64,000 nucleotides of DNA from Crotophaga sulcirostris (taxonomy: Eukaryota; Chordata; Aves; Cuculiformes; Crotophagidae): positions 739,730-803,729 of the forward strand of contig VYZB01000280.1 of assembly GCA_013397455.1 (NCBI GenBank), written 5' to 3'. Made by a program: the position numbers and the translations under genes. Every line of letters starts with the position of its first letter. The stretch's first letter is position 1. The notes under the pieces were generated by a model. The model searched no databases. It saw nothing but the letters and a program-made list of their open reading frames with translations, and was not told where the DNA came from. Shown one piece after another: positions 15,401 through 28,493 of this stretch.

Positions 15401-16602
15401 ACAAAGAGTATGTTTTATTTGTATTTTCACATGGAAATATCAGTGCTTTCTGCAATCCAGTCATTTTTTTGAGAGGAACTGCTCAGACAGTCTCTGTCTT
15501 CTTTAATGCCCCAGTGACCTGAAATGAAATCCCCTTTGGAAGCAACTCTGTGTCACAACATACATACAAGGCCAGAACCTAAAAGCTCTTTCCAATAAGC
15601 ATATGCTGTATGAGTATCCATAAAAGCCTAAGAATCCTCAGTTCAAATGCCTCAGAAACAAACTTTGGTGCATGAGACTTTCAGCAGACTGACTTCTGAA
15701 GTTTTCTAAGTATCAGACTTTTAAAGCATCTTGTTGAATCGTTAGTGAGTTCTGAAATATTCAAATGCATTCTTAAATGCTTGGTTTCAGGCTATCTTGA
15801 ATAGGAATCAACATGCTTTTACCAATGGCTGGAGATCATGCAGAAGAAACTAAATCACTCCTGAATTAGAGTCCTTCGGTTTCAATGTTAGAGATCAAAA
15901 AGATTACACATTTACCTCTTCAGTACAAAGGTCACCTCCTAAGTGCAATCTGCTGCAACCATTCTTCTCTAACACATGAATGTAAATATTAGTTGTCACA
16001 TCCAGAATAACACTAAAGTAAATGCTCAATAAATGTGTTTCTGCAAGTAATTAGGAAAATTAATAAATTGAAGTCTAGGAGTCAAATAACATTTGCATTA
16101 AAAAGAAATCATTGATACTTTCAAACTAATCATAAAACATAATTTATCATGTTATTTTCATACAGTGCCCCTTGTATCAACTTGTTTGTGATTAAAATAC
16201 AGCAACATTCATTTCTATGCTATATGTTTGGAAATACTGATTATCTTTATAATGCTAAGATCTTTAGATTTTACTACCATTGATTTCTGTGCCTGAGTTC
16301 TAAAGAATTTTCAGAAAAATCTGACACTACATGCTATCCTGTTAACAGTCCAGTTTTAATACGAATTTCCTTATAAGAACTCTTTACAGTTACTAAAATA
16401 ACTACTTCACATTCATAAGAATTACACAAGTTGACTGGCATAATAGGTTACAGAAGAGATGGACTAGCAGATATTAATTCCCAGAGAGGGTATTTATTTT
16501 CCTTCAACAATATTTCAACTTAGTGGCAGGGAATCCTGCAGGTTGCATGTGTTAATTTAAAGGGTTTAAATTATAAAGCTACATTGTTATAGTGAGGTGT
16601 AC

Positions 16603-16635
16603 NNNNNNNNNNNNNNNNNNNNNNNNNNNNNNNNN
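16603..16635. other. Assembly gap (33 N)
   Basis: Thirty-three undetermined bases lie inside the BANP exon 5-6 intron. The right flank is a low-complexity AAAT-type repeat, which may be why the assembly broke here. Confidence 0.99.
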
Positions 16636-16650
16636 AAAACTAATAAAAAT

Positions 16651-16674
16651 TAATTAAATAAATAAATAAATATA
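16651..16674. repeat. (AAAT)n microsatellite
   Basis: Roughly five imperfect AAAT/AATA units lie directly right of the 33-base gap. This is simple sequence, intronic. Confidence 0.85.
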
Positions 16675-16854
16675 CAAACCCCAAAACCAAGCAACCAAAC
16701 AACTCATTCTCATTCATTCACTCCTATCTGATGCTTGCTGCATTGTCTAACAATTCAAGGTTGGACCCATGATATGATGTCTAAAGATGAATCTCAGTTC
16801 ATTCCACCACTACATTTACTTTGTTCAAGTAGCCTTACAGTTAGATCACCATAC

Positions 16855-17030
16855 CTTCAGAGTTCAGCGTAATAAGTGTGACATTGTTCCCAATACTTTG
16901 GCTTCCTATTTGTCCACTGTTGGAAACTGAGTCACTGGCCTCAGAGCCACTCTCTCCATCTTCATTGTGACTGTCGTCGTGCCCTGGAACTTTCACCACT
17001 ATGGTGTTCTGCCTGCGTCCAGGAACAGCA
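16855..17030 (-). CDS. BANP: BANP coding exon 5
   Basis: This 176-base exon encodes an asparagine (split codon), then AVPGRRQNTIVVKVPG, an acidic, serine-rich stretch (HDDSHNEDGESGSEASDS), then a Ser/Gly/Asn-rich segment ending TLITLNSE. It matches BANP immediately before the BEN domain. The basic GRRQ and the polar stretch suggest a flexible, possibly phosphorylated linker; that is inference. The acceptor AG is at 17032-17031 and the donor G|GTATGG at 16854. Only 724 bases separate it from exon 4, while the intron downstream is 10.4 kb and contains an assembly gap. Confidence 0.96.
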
Positions 17031-17754
17031 CTGTGGAAAAGAAAAGTACATAATTTTGGGAAAACACAATTCTTGATCACGAATAGCATCATTATAAGGG
17101 AATTAAAAACACTAATTGACAACACTGAATGTATTATAAAAGCATACACCTTTAAAGGAGCCTACTCCTGTTTATAACTCAGAGCTACCCAGCAAAATAA
17201 AATGTAAGGAAAACAGCAGAAGAAATAAAACATTTTAAAAGCACACTTTCTAAATTTGCATTAGAAGCCTAGGTCCAGTGTGAAAAAAAAAGTAACTTAT
17301 TTAAATGTATTATTTAAGAACATCATCTACCCAGAATTTCCAGTTCCATTTAATTTAACCTTTGTTTTAGGTAGTATTAATTCTAACATGCCTTACTGGG
17401 CTGCTACACGTTCTTTCTTCTGTTGGTTAAATACAAGATCTCGCCATGTTCCCAAGTGATCACACATCCATGTAAAAAAATAGGCAGCTACGGGCACTCT
17501 GTCTTGCCAGCTGCCAACTAACACTGAACAAACCCCAGACTACCCAACTTGTACTCTCCCCATCAGGGGTAAAGCACAGCTCTGTACTTTCACTGCTGAC
17601 ACAAGGTTTCCCAAGGCAGAACTGTCAGACGGGTTTTCCCCCCACACCATTAGCTAGAACATCTCTCATTTTGCAATTCAAATTGCTGCAGAGACTGATA
17701 GTGATCTGCCAGAAGAGGGAACCAAGAGGGAAGAATCCCGTGACTGCTACTAAC
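17031..17754 (-). other. BANP: BANP intron between exons 4 and 5
   Basis: A short intron of 724 bases with GTTAGT donor and CACAG acceptor. Nothing else was recognised in it. Confidence 0.85.
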
Positions 17755-17877
17755 TTGCTAAGGATATTTTCCAGAGAATCCGCTGCTCTGCTCAGTGGTT
17801 CTTCCTGCCCAACCATCTTGGCTACAATTGAATTCTGTCGGTCGTTGTTCAGTATTACTGTGGTCTGAGGGACAACA
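17755..17877 (-). CDS. BANP: BANP coding exon 4
   Basis: This 123-base exon completes the cysteine codon left open by exon 3, then encodes 40 residues from VVPQTTVILNNDRQN to DSLENILS. It ends with AA of an asparagine codon that exon 5 completes. The acceptor is TTGTAG (AG at 17879-17878) and the donor GTTAGT begins at 17754. The first half is almost identical to mammalian BANP. The middle (MVGQEEPLSRAADS) differs from the mammalian sequence as I recall it and appears a little longer. This is a linker region without a recognised fold. The open frame runs on past the donor into the intron, but splicing at 17755 is required to join exon 5 in frame. Confidence 0.95.
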
Positions 17878-19960
17878 CTACAAGACAAAAATCAGAGGAA
17901 AATGGAATGTAAGAGGAGACCTTATAAATAATACATTGTAAGAGTTCTATGGTTTAAATAGCCTACTTAAAACCAGAGACTGCCTCTAAGCTTTGCTCTT
18001 TCTCCCAGCATCACGGTTATGTATCAAATGCTAAAGCTGGTAATCCATCGAATTTGACATCTGTACCATTTCAAGTACTCAAATACTTTCAGAGGATGGA
18101 TGGCTTCAATGGAATTATATAAAAGCCCATGACCCCTGGCAAAGCAATAAAGAATTCATCAACTCAAGATACACAGGAGGAAGTCTGTAAATCACAGCTC
18201 CAAAGAACCACCAAATTTTTGTTATGAAAAGTCTCAGAGGGAGCATTTTCAGAGTAACTACGACCAACTTAGATAGTAATGCACCATTTTTAGCAGGATA
18301 ATTCCTAAATAAAAAAATATAAAATTATTTACAGCAAAATTGGATAATAAGCTTGATTTAAAAGTGTGTATTTTTTTCCAAGGTTCAGGTCTTTTGGAGG
18401 ACAGGTAGGCATGAGTGCTACTAGGAGCACTGGAGCAGAACGGGGACAGACTGTAACTTTAAAAAAAGACAAGAGTAAACTATTTCTTGTGTGCATTTCA
18501 CATACCAAAAAAAAATCTCAAACAAACAGAAGAAAAGGATTTAGTGTGCGAGAAACCAGAAAGCCTTCTCTGTCACCTATGATGACAACATAGAAGGAAA
18601 CAACCAGAGAAGTGTTGCATAGAAATATGCACTAAGTCTACACTATCATACAGAAGTAAATAATTGTTTCCAGCCATCAGCTTATCATTTTATTTGGTTT
18701 CACAGATTATTACCATTATTCCCACACCATTACTCAACCTTCTACGGCATGGTTTTGATATTTAAGACTGTTGCCACTGTGCTCATGGTAAATTTAAGGA
18801 GACAACTTAGAAGAACATCTGTGTTTTAGTGACAGAGAAGGCTTTCTTCTTTCTCTTTGCTTTCCACAGTATATAGTCAACTATTGTTTTTACTGGTCCA
18901 ACCTCTCACACACAACTGATGGTCATTTATTTTTCTTAACTGTATTCTTTGGCTAATTGTTGAAACAAATTAAACAAATCTGATGACAGCAACTCTGTTT
19001 ATTTCATCTGTGATAGAGCGCCTGCTTGCTTGAATACTCATGTGTTTACACAAGACATTAAGCTTTACAATAACCATCACTAAGACCTGAAGAAAAGATA
19101 AGAAACTGTCATAAGAGCTACAGTAAATGGATCTCAACTTTGGCACAGATAAAATGATTGACCACAGGTTTTTTGGACACAAAAAGCCCCAGGGCCTAAT
19201 GCCGAGCCTCCCTCTTACAGTAACTGCATCTGTTGCTAGCAACAACTGGGATTCCTCGTGGACTGTCAGTGATCTGTTGAATTGCAAACCTGGAGAAGCT
19301 CTGGAAGATGTTTGTCTAATCACAGAAAAGAACAGAGAGTACTACAGCTTTTTCACATGTATGTGAAGTTCAAATTGTATTGAGCAATAAATGGGGGTTT
19401 GCTTTTAGTGCTTTAGTGCTTAAATGGAGGTTTTCTTTAGTTGTTATCTAGAGTGTAAGGGTTTGTGATGCTTTCAGCCACCTTTACAAAATTTTCTCCA
19501 TTATTAAAAGGAAAAAACCATAAATGTTTCTTATTTTTTAAAAAAACTACTATTTTCTTAATGTCAGCACTGCACGTTTTTAAAAAAATACACCAAATAC
19601 TTGCTAAAATACCAGTCCATGGCAATATTGGCAGTTTCTCAGCCTAGCAGCAATATGAGTTCTCGTTATATTTCCCAAATTGTCCAAATCACTACAGTTG
19701 AAGTTTTTACAGACCAGTTTAAAACGTTCAAGAATTTTACACTTCCTCTTAGGCACTGTTCTTTATCACCATGTTTCTTGCAATCACTTCTGAATGCTTG
19801 TTTAAAATGTCACTTACCAAAGCTTATTTTTAATGAACACTGAATAATTAATTTCAGCTGTAAAGATAAATGCAATAAAATTACATCTATAAAGTCCTTA
19901 GGATTTTGCTCCTATTAAGTTTATATTTGAAAAAGAGACTTAGCACTAAAAACTGACATA

Positions 19961-19987
19961 AAATAAGGGGGGGTGCCCCCTTTTTTT
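19961..19987. repeat. Short G/C inverted repeat flanked by A/T runs
   Basis: AAATAAGGGGG is followed by GGTG and then CCCCCTTTTTTT. The AAGGGGG and CCCCCTT arms pair perfectly with a 4-base loop, and the flanking A and T runs can extend the stem apart from one T:T mismatch. It lies in an AT-rich intron where such a G/C block stands out. No function is known. Confidence 0.8.
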
Positions 19988-22900
19988 TAAAGAATATTCA
20001 TTTTTTAAGGAAGACAATCTAGAGAGTAAGACGGATGGCATACAGACAATTTAAGCAAATTCAGAAAAAAAAAATACTTTAATACAACCCACTAGCACAG
20101 ACTTATCCCCTCTTCAATGCATCAATGCATGTTCTTGCTTACTTCAATGCACAGACTTTTTTTTCACATTTAGCCCTTAACAAACACTCATGAAAACACC
20201 AGTTCCTCTCTAAGAATTAACTTTTCCCGGTTAACAGAGTGGATTATTGACAGGAAAAATCTACCTGCAAAGTTGTTTTGGGAGGAGCCACTGACTTCAT
20301 TTTACTGACACATATTTTCCTGGTTATATAGCATGAAGGCAAACCCACATACCACACACAAGGAAAACCTCTGTAACAAGCCACAAAAACTGTCAAACTG
20401 TCCATCAGTTATTTTATATTTGGAAACGAAAAATGAACTGTTATCAAGTTGTAAAGACTCAATCTCTAAAGCAGTTTGAGAGAAAACAGAAAGCACCATG
20501 GCAGAGAACAGCCAAAGTAAGCATTTGGAAATGTTCAACACAGCACAACAAAACCTACTACCACCAATTAACCTTTCTTAGCGATTAACCTGCCTGAGTA
20601 GGAATTGACTGGAAGGAAGACACAACAGTAAGAAATTGCTGAATATACATGAAATTAAACAAGGAAATTTATGCAAAGTCAAAATATTGGGCCAAGGTGA
20701 CAAAATCTATCAGAGGAAATCATTAAAACTTCTTACAGTCTAGTGTATCCTCATACTGGATTATTCCAATTTGTTTTTTTCAGTCTGTACATCTCATGCT
20801 GAAGGTGAATCAACTTTAATCACTACTTATACACTAAAATACAGAAAACAAAAATCACAAAGAAGGAGGAAACTTTCTAGTATTCACTCAGATCCCAAAA
20901 GAAGCAAATCTTTCAGTGAGCAGTGCCAGTACTATGCTGATGAAGAAGATGGAAGGAAAATATTAAGAGGGGTCAGGGGGAGTGCTTCAGAAACCCAGTG
21001 TTATTGTGCAGACTGCAGTACTTTCCATTTGGGTTCACATAGTCCTTTCCCCATAAGCATTAGAACTTGGAATGACTAGTTATGCAATTTGCCTATTCTT
21101 GGACACAACTTAGTAAAAAAATTTAAAATGCAGGTAACCTGAAGATATTATTTTATCTGGGGAATTTTTTTAAATGTAGCTTACCAAAGAGTCTGTTTAA
21201 TGACAGGTGACAATATTTCTAAAAGAATAAACACACCAGATAAAGATTATCAAGCATGTAAATTTAGCCTCTGCCTTTTTTTTTTTTTTAAACATAAAAG
21301 TATGTTCTATATTTTGCATAAGAAAATTGCTGCCAAAGGTAGTTTTCAGTATGGAAAACGTGTGAGTCAGATACGAACATTAGACTTAACTGCTGGTTTT
21401 TCATTGCCAGTAATCTGTCAATCACACAGAATGCAGCCAATGACATAAAAGAACTTTTGGTCATACTGGAACCATCATCTCCTCCCTTTCCCAGCTGAGG
21501 TTTTCATTTAGAAATAGAGAAAAATAAAGCAAAAGGAACTAACTGACATTTCTGCTTTCTACAAGGTACAACATCAAAAGCATTTCTCCAAATGGATCAA
21601 AATTACTTCTGGAAAAATTCAGGCTGAAATTTTTAGACAAGAAGTTATTCTTATTTTCCTAGACACACTAATATAGACAAATTAACGGAATATTTATAGC
21701 AGTGCTCAACCAGGTAAAGAAGAGTCCTCTGTTTAGACCATTTCTGAGCCTCCTTCGCACATGCATTTGCAAATAGGTAAATAAGAGCTGGGAGGCAGAG
21801 CTCAGCGTCGAGACAGCCATATCCACATGCACTGCTGTTTCCTGTCTACAGAATATATTACTGCACGGTCTCTACAAAAGCCCATACAGGGTGTGACGCT
21901 TATCTGCAAGGCAGGGCTCCTGAGGATATCATTCTCATCTTTCTCAAGTGTACATATTAGAAGGAGATGCAGAAAGAGAGATCAGGAAGGCAGAAGTTGA
22001 AGTTACAGCTGGCAGCTTGTCCTAAAGGTGTCCAGTCAAACACAGCCTTAAGGAAAGCAAGTCTGGGAAGGAGGCCTTGAACTCCAGTATCTTCTAGTTT
22101 ACTGCCGGGATTAACTTGAAGGTTTAAATGTACGGCTCATGTATGCATGGGAGCTCTGGAATAATATTACAATTAGCCCTACCAGGAAGAGAACCTAAAT
22201 GTTTTTCAAATTATATAGAAAAATACCATTTTAGGAGTGTGGGGTTTCCTTACTGTTTTTTTTCCTTTTTATCTTTCACGAACACTTGTGTTCATCTGTA
22301 AGAACAAACCCTCTTTGGATCTTTTAATCTCTATTTAGGAAGAAAATGTTAAAACACTCCTTCCTCTTGATGACCACCTGCTTCCTTTGCCTTCCACACA
22401 TGTAGTTAAGATCCCCTATCCAAACAGGAATGAGAAAACTGACATGCATTTACACTATGATACACATGAACAAACCCACAAACTGGCAAAGCATACACAA
22501 AACTACATTGGATTTACGACAAATAAAAATGAATGCAGCTCCTCATCTCCCAGGAGAAAACAAACTTGCCAACAACCAAACCATCTGCCAAGATGAAGAC
22601 CAGCGGGAAACCTGCTCTAGGGTAGAGCGCTGGGTGGGCACTTGAACAGTTAAAGTTTTAACATCTTAAAACTGTGCACTTGCTTGGTCACAGCCAATTG
22701 CCAGAAAAGCAGCAGTGTTATCCATCATTTTCAGTAAGAGTTCAGTCATCAAAAATTATCTTTGGATTCTTTGCATCTGGAACATCACATAAGAGCAGAC
22801 ATTATAAAGATAGCACTAATGATTAGGTCCTGTAAAAAGACAAGCCAAAGTACACCAGCCATCACTGGAGAGAGATTCATGGATCTGAGAACTGAGAAAG

Positions 22901-25900
22901 CTGTAATCAATTCATACTAAAGATAAAGCAACAGTATGCTGTAATTAATGTTGCATTTAACAGTTTAAGAATATTTAACATCAAATTTTCAGCTCAAGGG
23001 CCAGACATATTCCAAGTTACAAAATAGATTTATGCAGAGTTTATTGTACTCAGCCTTACCTACAGAGAGAGCCTCTGAACTGGCTGACAGTCAAAAAGAC
23101 ATGAATTACTGGCTTTAAGACCAATTTTATCAACCAGTTTTAAAAGCTGTTAAAATCTGTTGTGGATTACTCTGCTCTGAGAAAAGTAGAACACCTGTAC
23201 AACCCAGTAATCATTCATAAATGACAACATTCATTTCCAACTAGTTCGCCAACAAACCAACATCCAGGTAACACTACAAGTGACCCCGCTGTTTTGAGTC
23301 AAGCCAAAAACCCTGTCATTTCAAGAGTCAAGCTTGTTACTCAGGGATCTGTAAGGATAGTTGTTTTCCATAACAAAATATGTGGGTTTGACTGATCTTA
23401 AACACAGATACTATGAATGAAATGATCTACTGTAGCCTTAGCACTAAAATAGAAATTGCTATGTTTAGAAAACACTGTACAAAACAAAACAAAAGACTTT
23501 GAATCCTTTATTACAAGTAGTTACTCCCAGATTTATTTTCCAAATTTTCTTACAAATTCTAATATTTAATATCAGCATAAGTCTGACTTATGTGGTATTA
23601 GAAGTTTTGGGGCAAAGGAAGCAGTGTTATAAACTGGCTTTCAAGACACTGGGCCCAGTAACTGAAGCCTCAACTGTCACCAGATAACAATCTGCAAATA
23701 AATATAACATTAGGTATCTGCAAACAGAACTCAAACACACAGCTCTTACAGAGCTGGTTTGTAAATAATTTCCATCATGTATCTCTGTTTTTCTTGCTAT
23801 TCATAATTACCTAACCAGTTATGTACACTTGCCACCACACATTTTTATAGAAAGGCTAAGCATGCTGCTACTCTGAGAGCTGGTGCTGAAACTTTAATTC
23901 CCATATACCCTGAAGGGATGTTAAAGAAACACCACTGTTCACTTTTTACAAAAAATACAATTTTAAAAGTGATTAGGAGCAGATTTCCTGTCTCATACTC
24001 CACCCTTCAATATGGAACAAAGAGATTGAGCTAAAGATATGCAAAAATGTACAGTCCCACAAAAAGGAAAAATTCTGCTTGGAAAGACATTCAGATTCCA
24101 AACTGTGTGTTTTACGTTTGGAAAAGTATCAGTTAAATAGCATCTGCTGCCAAATAAAGCAGATGGAAGACTGGCTCTTTGCCAGTTTACCAACCTTGCT
24201 TGATGTTAGGCTGTTTTATCCTTTTGAAGCTCTGAATCCATCTATAGCTCTTTTCCACCTTGCTGAAAGTAAAATGAGTGCTCTCCAAAAGCACTGTAGG
24301 TTATGTCTTTTAGAACTATACTACTATGTATTATTTTCCATAAATAGCAAGACCATTCCTTTTTGCAACTTTTAAAAACAGTATTACTGGTACTTTACTC
24401 TGGTGTAAACTGGTATGCAATTTATATAGAAACACAACTTAAATTTCTGTCATTTCCAAAGGAAGATGAAAACTTGCCCTCTTTAATCACAAATTGATTA
24501 GCTCTTCTCCTCTTCATCCATTTGTTTTGTTGTACTTGTAGAATTAAACACCCAAACTTACAGGAAACATTTCCACTGAGTGCTCTTACTGCTGGATTTT
24601 CAGACCCCCGATCATTTCCAGAGACTGCAACATTAAAAATACTCGAATTCTGCAAACTGAAATCCAAATGAATATATAAGGCTTTTCTGCCCCCTTCTGT
24701 TTACTATATGCTTGATAAATTACTTCTCAAAATATATAGTATGAACATATGCTTCCACAATCTGGTGTGCTACTTCCAATATACTAAGATTTGTAGAGTT
24801 TCACCAAAGTATAATCATAACAATGACTTTCATCCATATTACAACATTCATGAGGTAAAAACTGTCCACTTTCATTAAATGCGCTTTTTTTGCAATTGTT
24901 TATTTAGGAAAAAGAGCGAGCATAAGCCAGATTAAAGCATTTTTCCTGAACCAGATTTCAAGTCATGCACCTTTTACAGTTATTTCTTGATCGCAATAAC
25001 TGGCTGTGCTCATCGAACTGTGGAATTAACGTAAATGTTCTGCTCTCCTCAGAATTAATAAATAAGACCTTATGGGACTTGGAAAGGAGGGAGGTTGACC
25101 AGCATTTTAATACTACTATAATTGGTTTTAAAAGTTCTTAGACACTAATTACACTAGTAAACATCCACGTAATCTGTGTATAAACCTCAAAGCCTTTCTG
25201 ATCCCCCTGCATGCCTCTCCTTCGTTCTCAGATACCCTTATATTTAAAGGATGTTGGTTTCTAAAACGTCTTGCACAAGGGGCAAATTCTGTGTGCATTC
25301 AGTACTCTCATTTCTTTGCTTATTATTAAGAATGGCAATATATCACACCACAAGGGACTTTACACAATTGCATTCCTGTTTTTGGTGCCATAACATTCAC
25401 ATAACGTTTTTCTTTACAAAATGAAAATAAAAGGATTCACTGAGGTCTCAGATGCAGAACAAAGTTCCTGTGTATTAGCTAAGTGGGAATAAATAAACTG
25501 TTTACCCACATGTGGTTCAGAGCAAGCACAAATTACTTCCGATGCTTTAAACCTCCTAATTTAAAGGATTTCACATTTGTGGTTGGCTAAACATAACAAC
25601 CAGGAAAACCTACTGCATGATTACCTGGCGAATAGTGAAATATTAAGCCTTGTCACACAGGACTGAAACTTTTGCCTAAAATCTGAAGAAATTTATTATC
25701 TAAGACTTTATTTTCAGTGTATATTGCTGAAAATCTTAGCTAGCATAGTATTTAAGAATTCAAAATTATATCTTTCTGAATTAGCATTTCTCGTTCTTTA
25801 AGTTTCACAGGCACATTTAAAACACCAACAACATAATTAAAAAGATCAAAGTCACACATTTTTTATCCATTTCTCAAAAATAAGTTATCAGCTTCTGCTT

Positions 25901-26930
25901 GCTAGGCTCTCATTTGAATCATTTGACTATTATAAACAGTATTTCACTAGAAATCTTTAAGAAAAATTGGACTTGGAAGAATGGATCAACACAGTTCAAA
26001 TCTTGGTCAGTTTGAAAATTTTTATAGATTAAGTTCCATCCCATACACGCATGAATTATTGAATCCTCCAAAACACAGATGAAATGTTGGTACTGAATTG
26101 TTATTTTAATTCTATAACTGACCTTGCACTCTCAACCTAAATGCTATCTCAAAGTTATACATCGTTTCAGAATTTATCAAATCCCAGTAACAAATTACTA
26201 AACACTTGGCTTCTCAATATCTTAGTGCAACAATAATGGAATGCTAAATTCCAAAGAGAACACTGTTGTACAATCCTCAAAAATCCAATATGCCATTTCT
26301 CCTTAGTCCTGTGTGAATTTTAACTTCCAATATTGTAGGGAGTAAGTGTAAAATCATCACAAACTGTTAGTTTCTAACAACAAAAAGAAATCTTCACTTG
26401 CTGATGGTCTGTAACAAAACTGCAGAGACACAACGAAGAGAGTAGGCTTAATTTCAAAATACTTAAGCCCCCAACATAAATGTCTAAAGGAAGAAATACC
26501 ATTGCTTGCAGCACTGCTACTGTAGATCTTAGATGATACAGCAAATAACAATAAAAATCAGTCAAGAGTTCTTATTTTCAATATAAAGTTGTATTGATCC
26601 TAAATACAAGTAAAATGAATCACAGAAGTCCACTAAATCCGTAGCAGATACTTCTACATGAAATGCATGTTTCAATGCAGATAAAATAAAAATATGTAAA
26701 TTGGTGTTCTTATTGCTGTGCAGGAACTGAACAAATCAGGATGTTGAGGTTGACAAGTTCTTGTGACAAATTAGGAGACTCTGGAAAGCACTGTCATGTT
26801 TTTCAGGGAATTAAAGATCTCAAGGTTTTGGGTTTTTTTTTTCATGCTGCAGCCAAGGAAGCTAACACTGTGCAGCCCTGGATAATGAAAGAGGGACTGA
26901 CATCAAATCAAAAGAACTCCTTTATTTAAT

Positions 26931-26954
26931 TAATTAAATTAGTTAATTTAATTA
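26931..26954. repeat. AT-only perfect inverted repeat
   Basis: TAATTAAATTA (26931-26941), GT spacer, then TAATTTAATTA (26944-26954) is a perfect 11-base inverted repeat. It contains several TAATTA homeodomain-type cores but could equally be simple AT-rich drift. Confidence 0.85.
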
Positions 26955-28456
26955 GTACAGTTTCATAAACTGTATTTTTGAATGCAACACAGAACCATAA
27001 TTTTCCGACAAACCTATTTGGCTTTTTCATCCATCCACTCTTAGCTCAAGCTCAACTCTAAAATCCTGCTGATGAGCTGCTGGTGTTACAAGGTCACAGG
27101 AGGTGACAGTAGCTCATTTCCTTCATTTACATAAAACACAAAACATAATTCACCCATTCAACTTGAAAATGAGATGAGTGTGAGTGGGTGTTTACACACC
27201 AATGCATGTGTAAAACTACTTTATCACCTGCTTTGCAGTAGGCTTTTTGAAAAAAAAAAAAAAAGAACTGAAAAGAGGCCTTAAAAGACATTAAAATAAC
27301 AGCACTGCGAATCAATGCAATTATGCATGACAGTTCCAGTTCCAATTTAGTCAGACTTCCACTTTATCAGATTTTTTAAAATCAAAAATATCATCATTTT
27401 GTTTATATTTATGCGCTTTTAAAAATATTCAGATTCTAAATAAAATTTTTAAACTCATAAAAAGGAGTAAAATCCTCTGAAGTCATGAAGTTTTGTTTAT
27501 GATAATAAATAATCGTGAGTGTACCTGAAATGAATGTTGCCAAAACAGATCACAGATAATTGTGCCTTTCCTTCAGCGCCTTCCATGCCCAGACATAAAC
27601 AGACTGGACTTGCATGAAAGAGCCATTCACACAGGGCAGCACAATCGCCCTCAATTCTTCACAAAACAAATCCATTAGTTTTTAACAGAACTTTTACTGG
27701 CTGAAGCTACGGACATGACACTTGAACTGTAATTTAAAATAAATGTTTGCACACAGCACCACTGACTGATGACAGAAAGTGTCAGGGAAAGGCTGGTAAT
27801 TTATTGATACCACAGGGTCCAGTCCAAAACAATGACAAAAGTTCATCTGTGTTTTTGTCAGCCACTCCCAGACTTAAAGGTTTGCACTGAAGGCTCTGCT
27901 GGATGAGGCTCTAACCTAACATACTGCAGGATAAATAAACCTGGCCTGCTTATAGAAAGTGACAAGTATTTCTGAAAACCTGATGAACTCCAAAGCTTCT
28001 CCAAACAAAACCTTTATAATACCTTCCAATTAACACCTCAAATCAATGACTGTACTTTCAAGACATCATCTGTAACACTCCACTCCCTCTCACCCTCCAA
28101 AACATGGCTTAATTTTACATCTTTTGCAGAGCTGCCTGCTGAGCTGTCTTGAGGATTGAATTTGCTTCCAGGGAAATATTTTTTCAGGCCTAGAGATCAG
28201 TGCTCACAGCAGGCAGAGTAACGTACCTGCAACTTGAAAATAAACCATGTACCTTATATTTTTCAGGACACTGCGTTCCTCAATACACGCTTTGTCTCAA
28301 ATTGGCTACTTGGGAAAAAAATAAACTTCCTGCAAATTGAGGGTCTTCAGACCTGCCGAGTGTGGGTGTCCAGGAAGGGACAGTTAGCTCTTGCCTTCAG
28401 TTAAGGGCATTAGCAATCCCAAAGGTTTACAGTGGTAATTTATTTATCATTGAATT

Positions 28457-28493
28457 AAAAAAAAGAAGAAATAAAGAAAGAAAGAAAAATAGT
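28457..28493. repeat. Purine-rich simple repeat (AAAG)n-like
   Basis: A run of A and G only, apart from single T interruptions, including AAAGAAAGAAAG units. Low-complexity intronic sequence. Confidence 0.7.

Larger units (their letters stand above)
6478..16854 (-). other. BANP: BANP intron between exons 5 and 6
   Basis: This 10.4-kb intron contains a 33-base gap (16603-16635) flanked by an AAAT-type repeat, and a pure T run near 8766-8781. No additional BANP exon or recognisable repeat family was seen. A 141-codon open frame at 10809-11234 on the plus strand resembles no protein I know. Confidence 0.8.
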
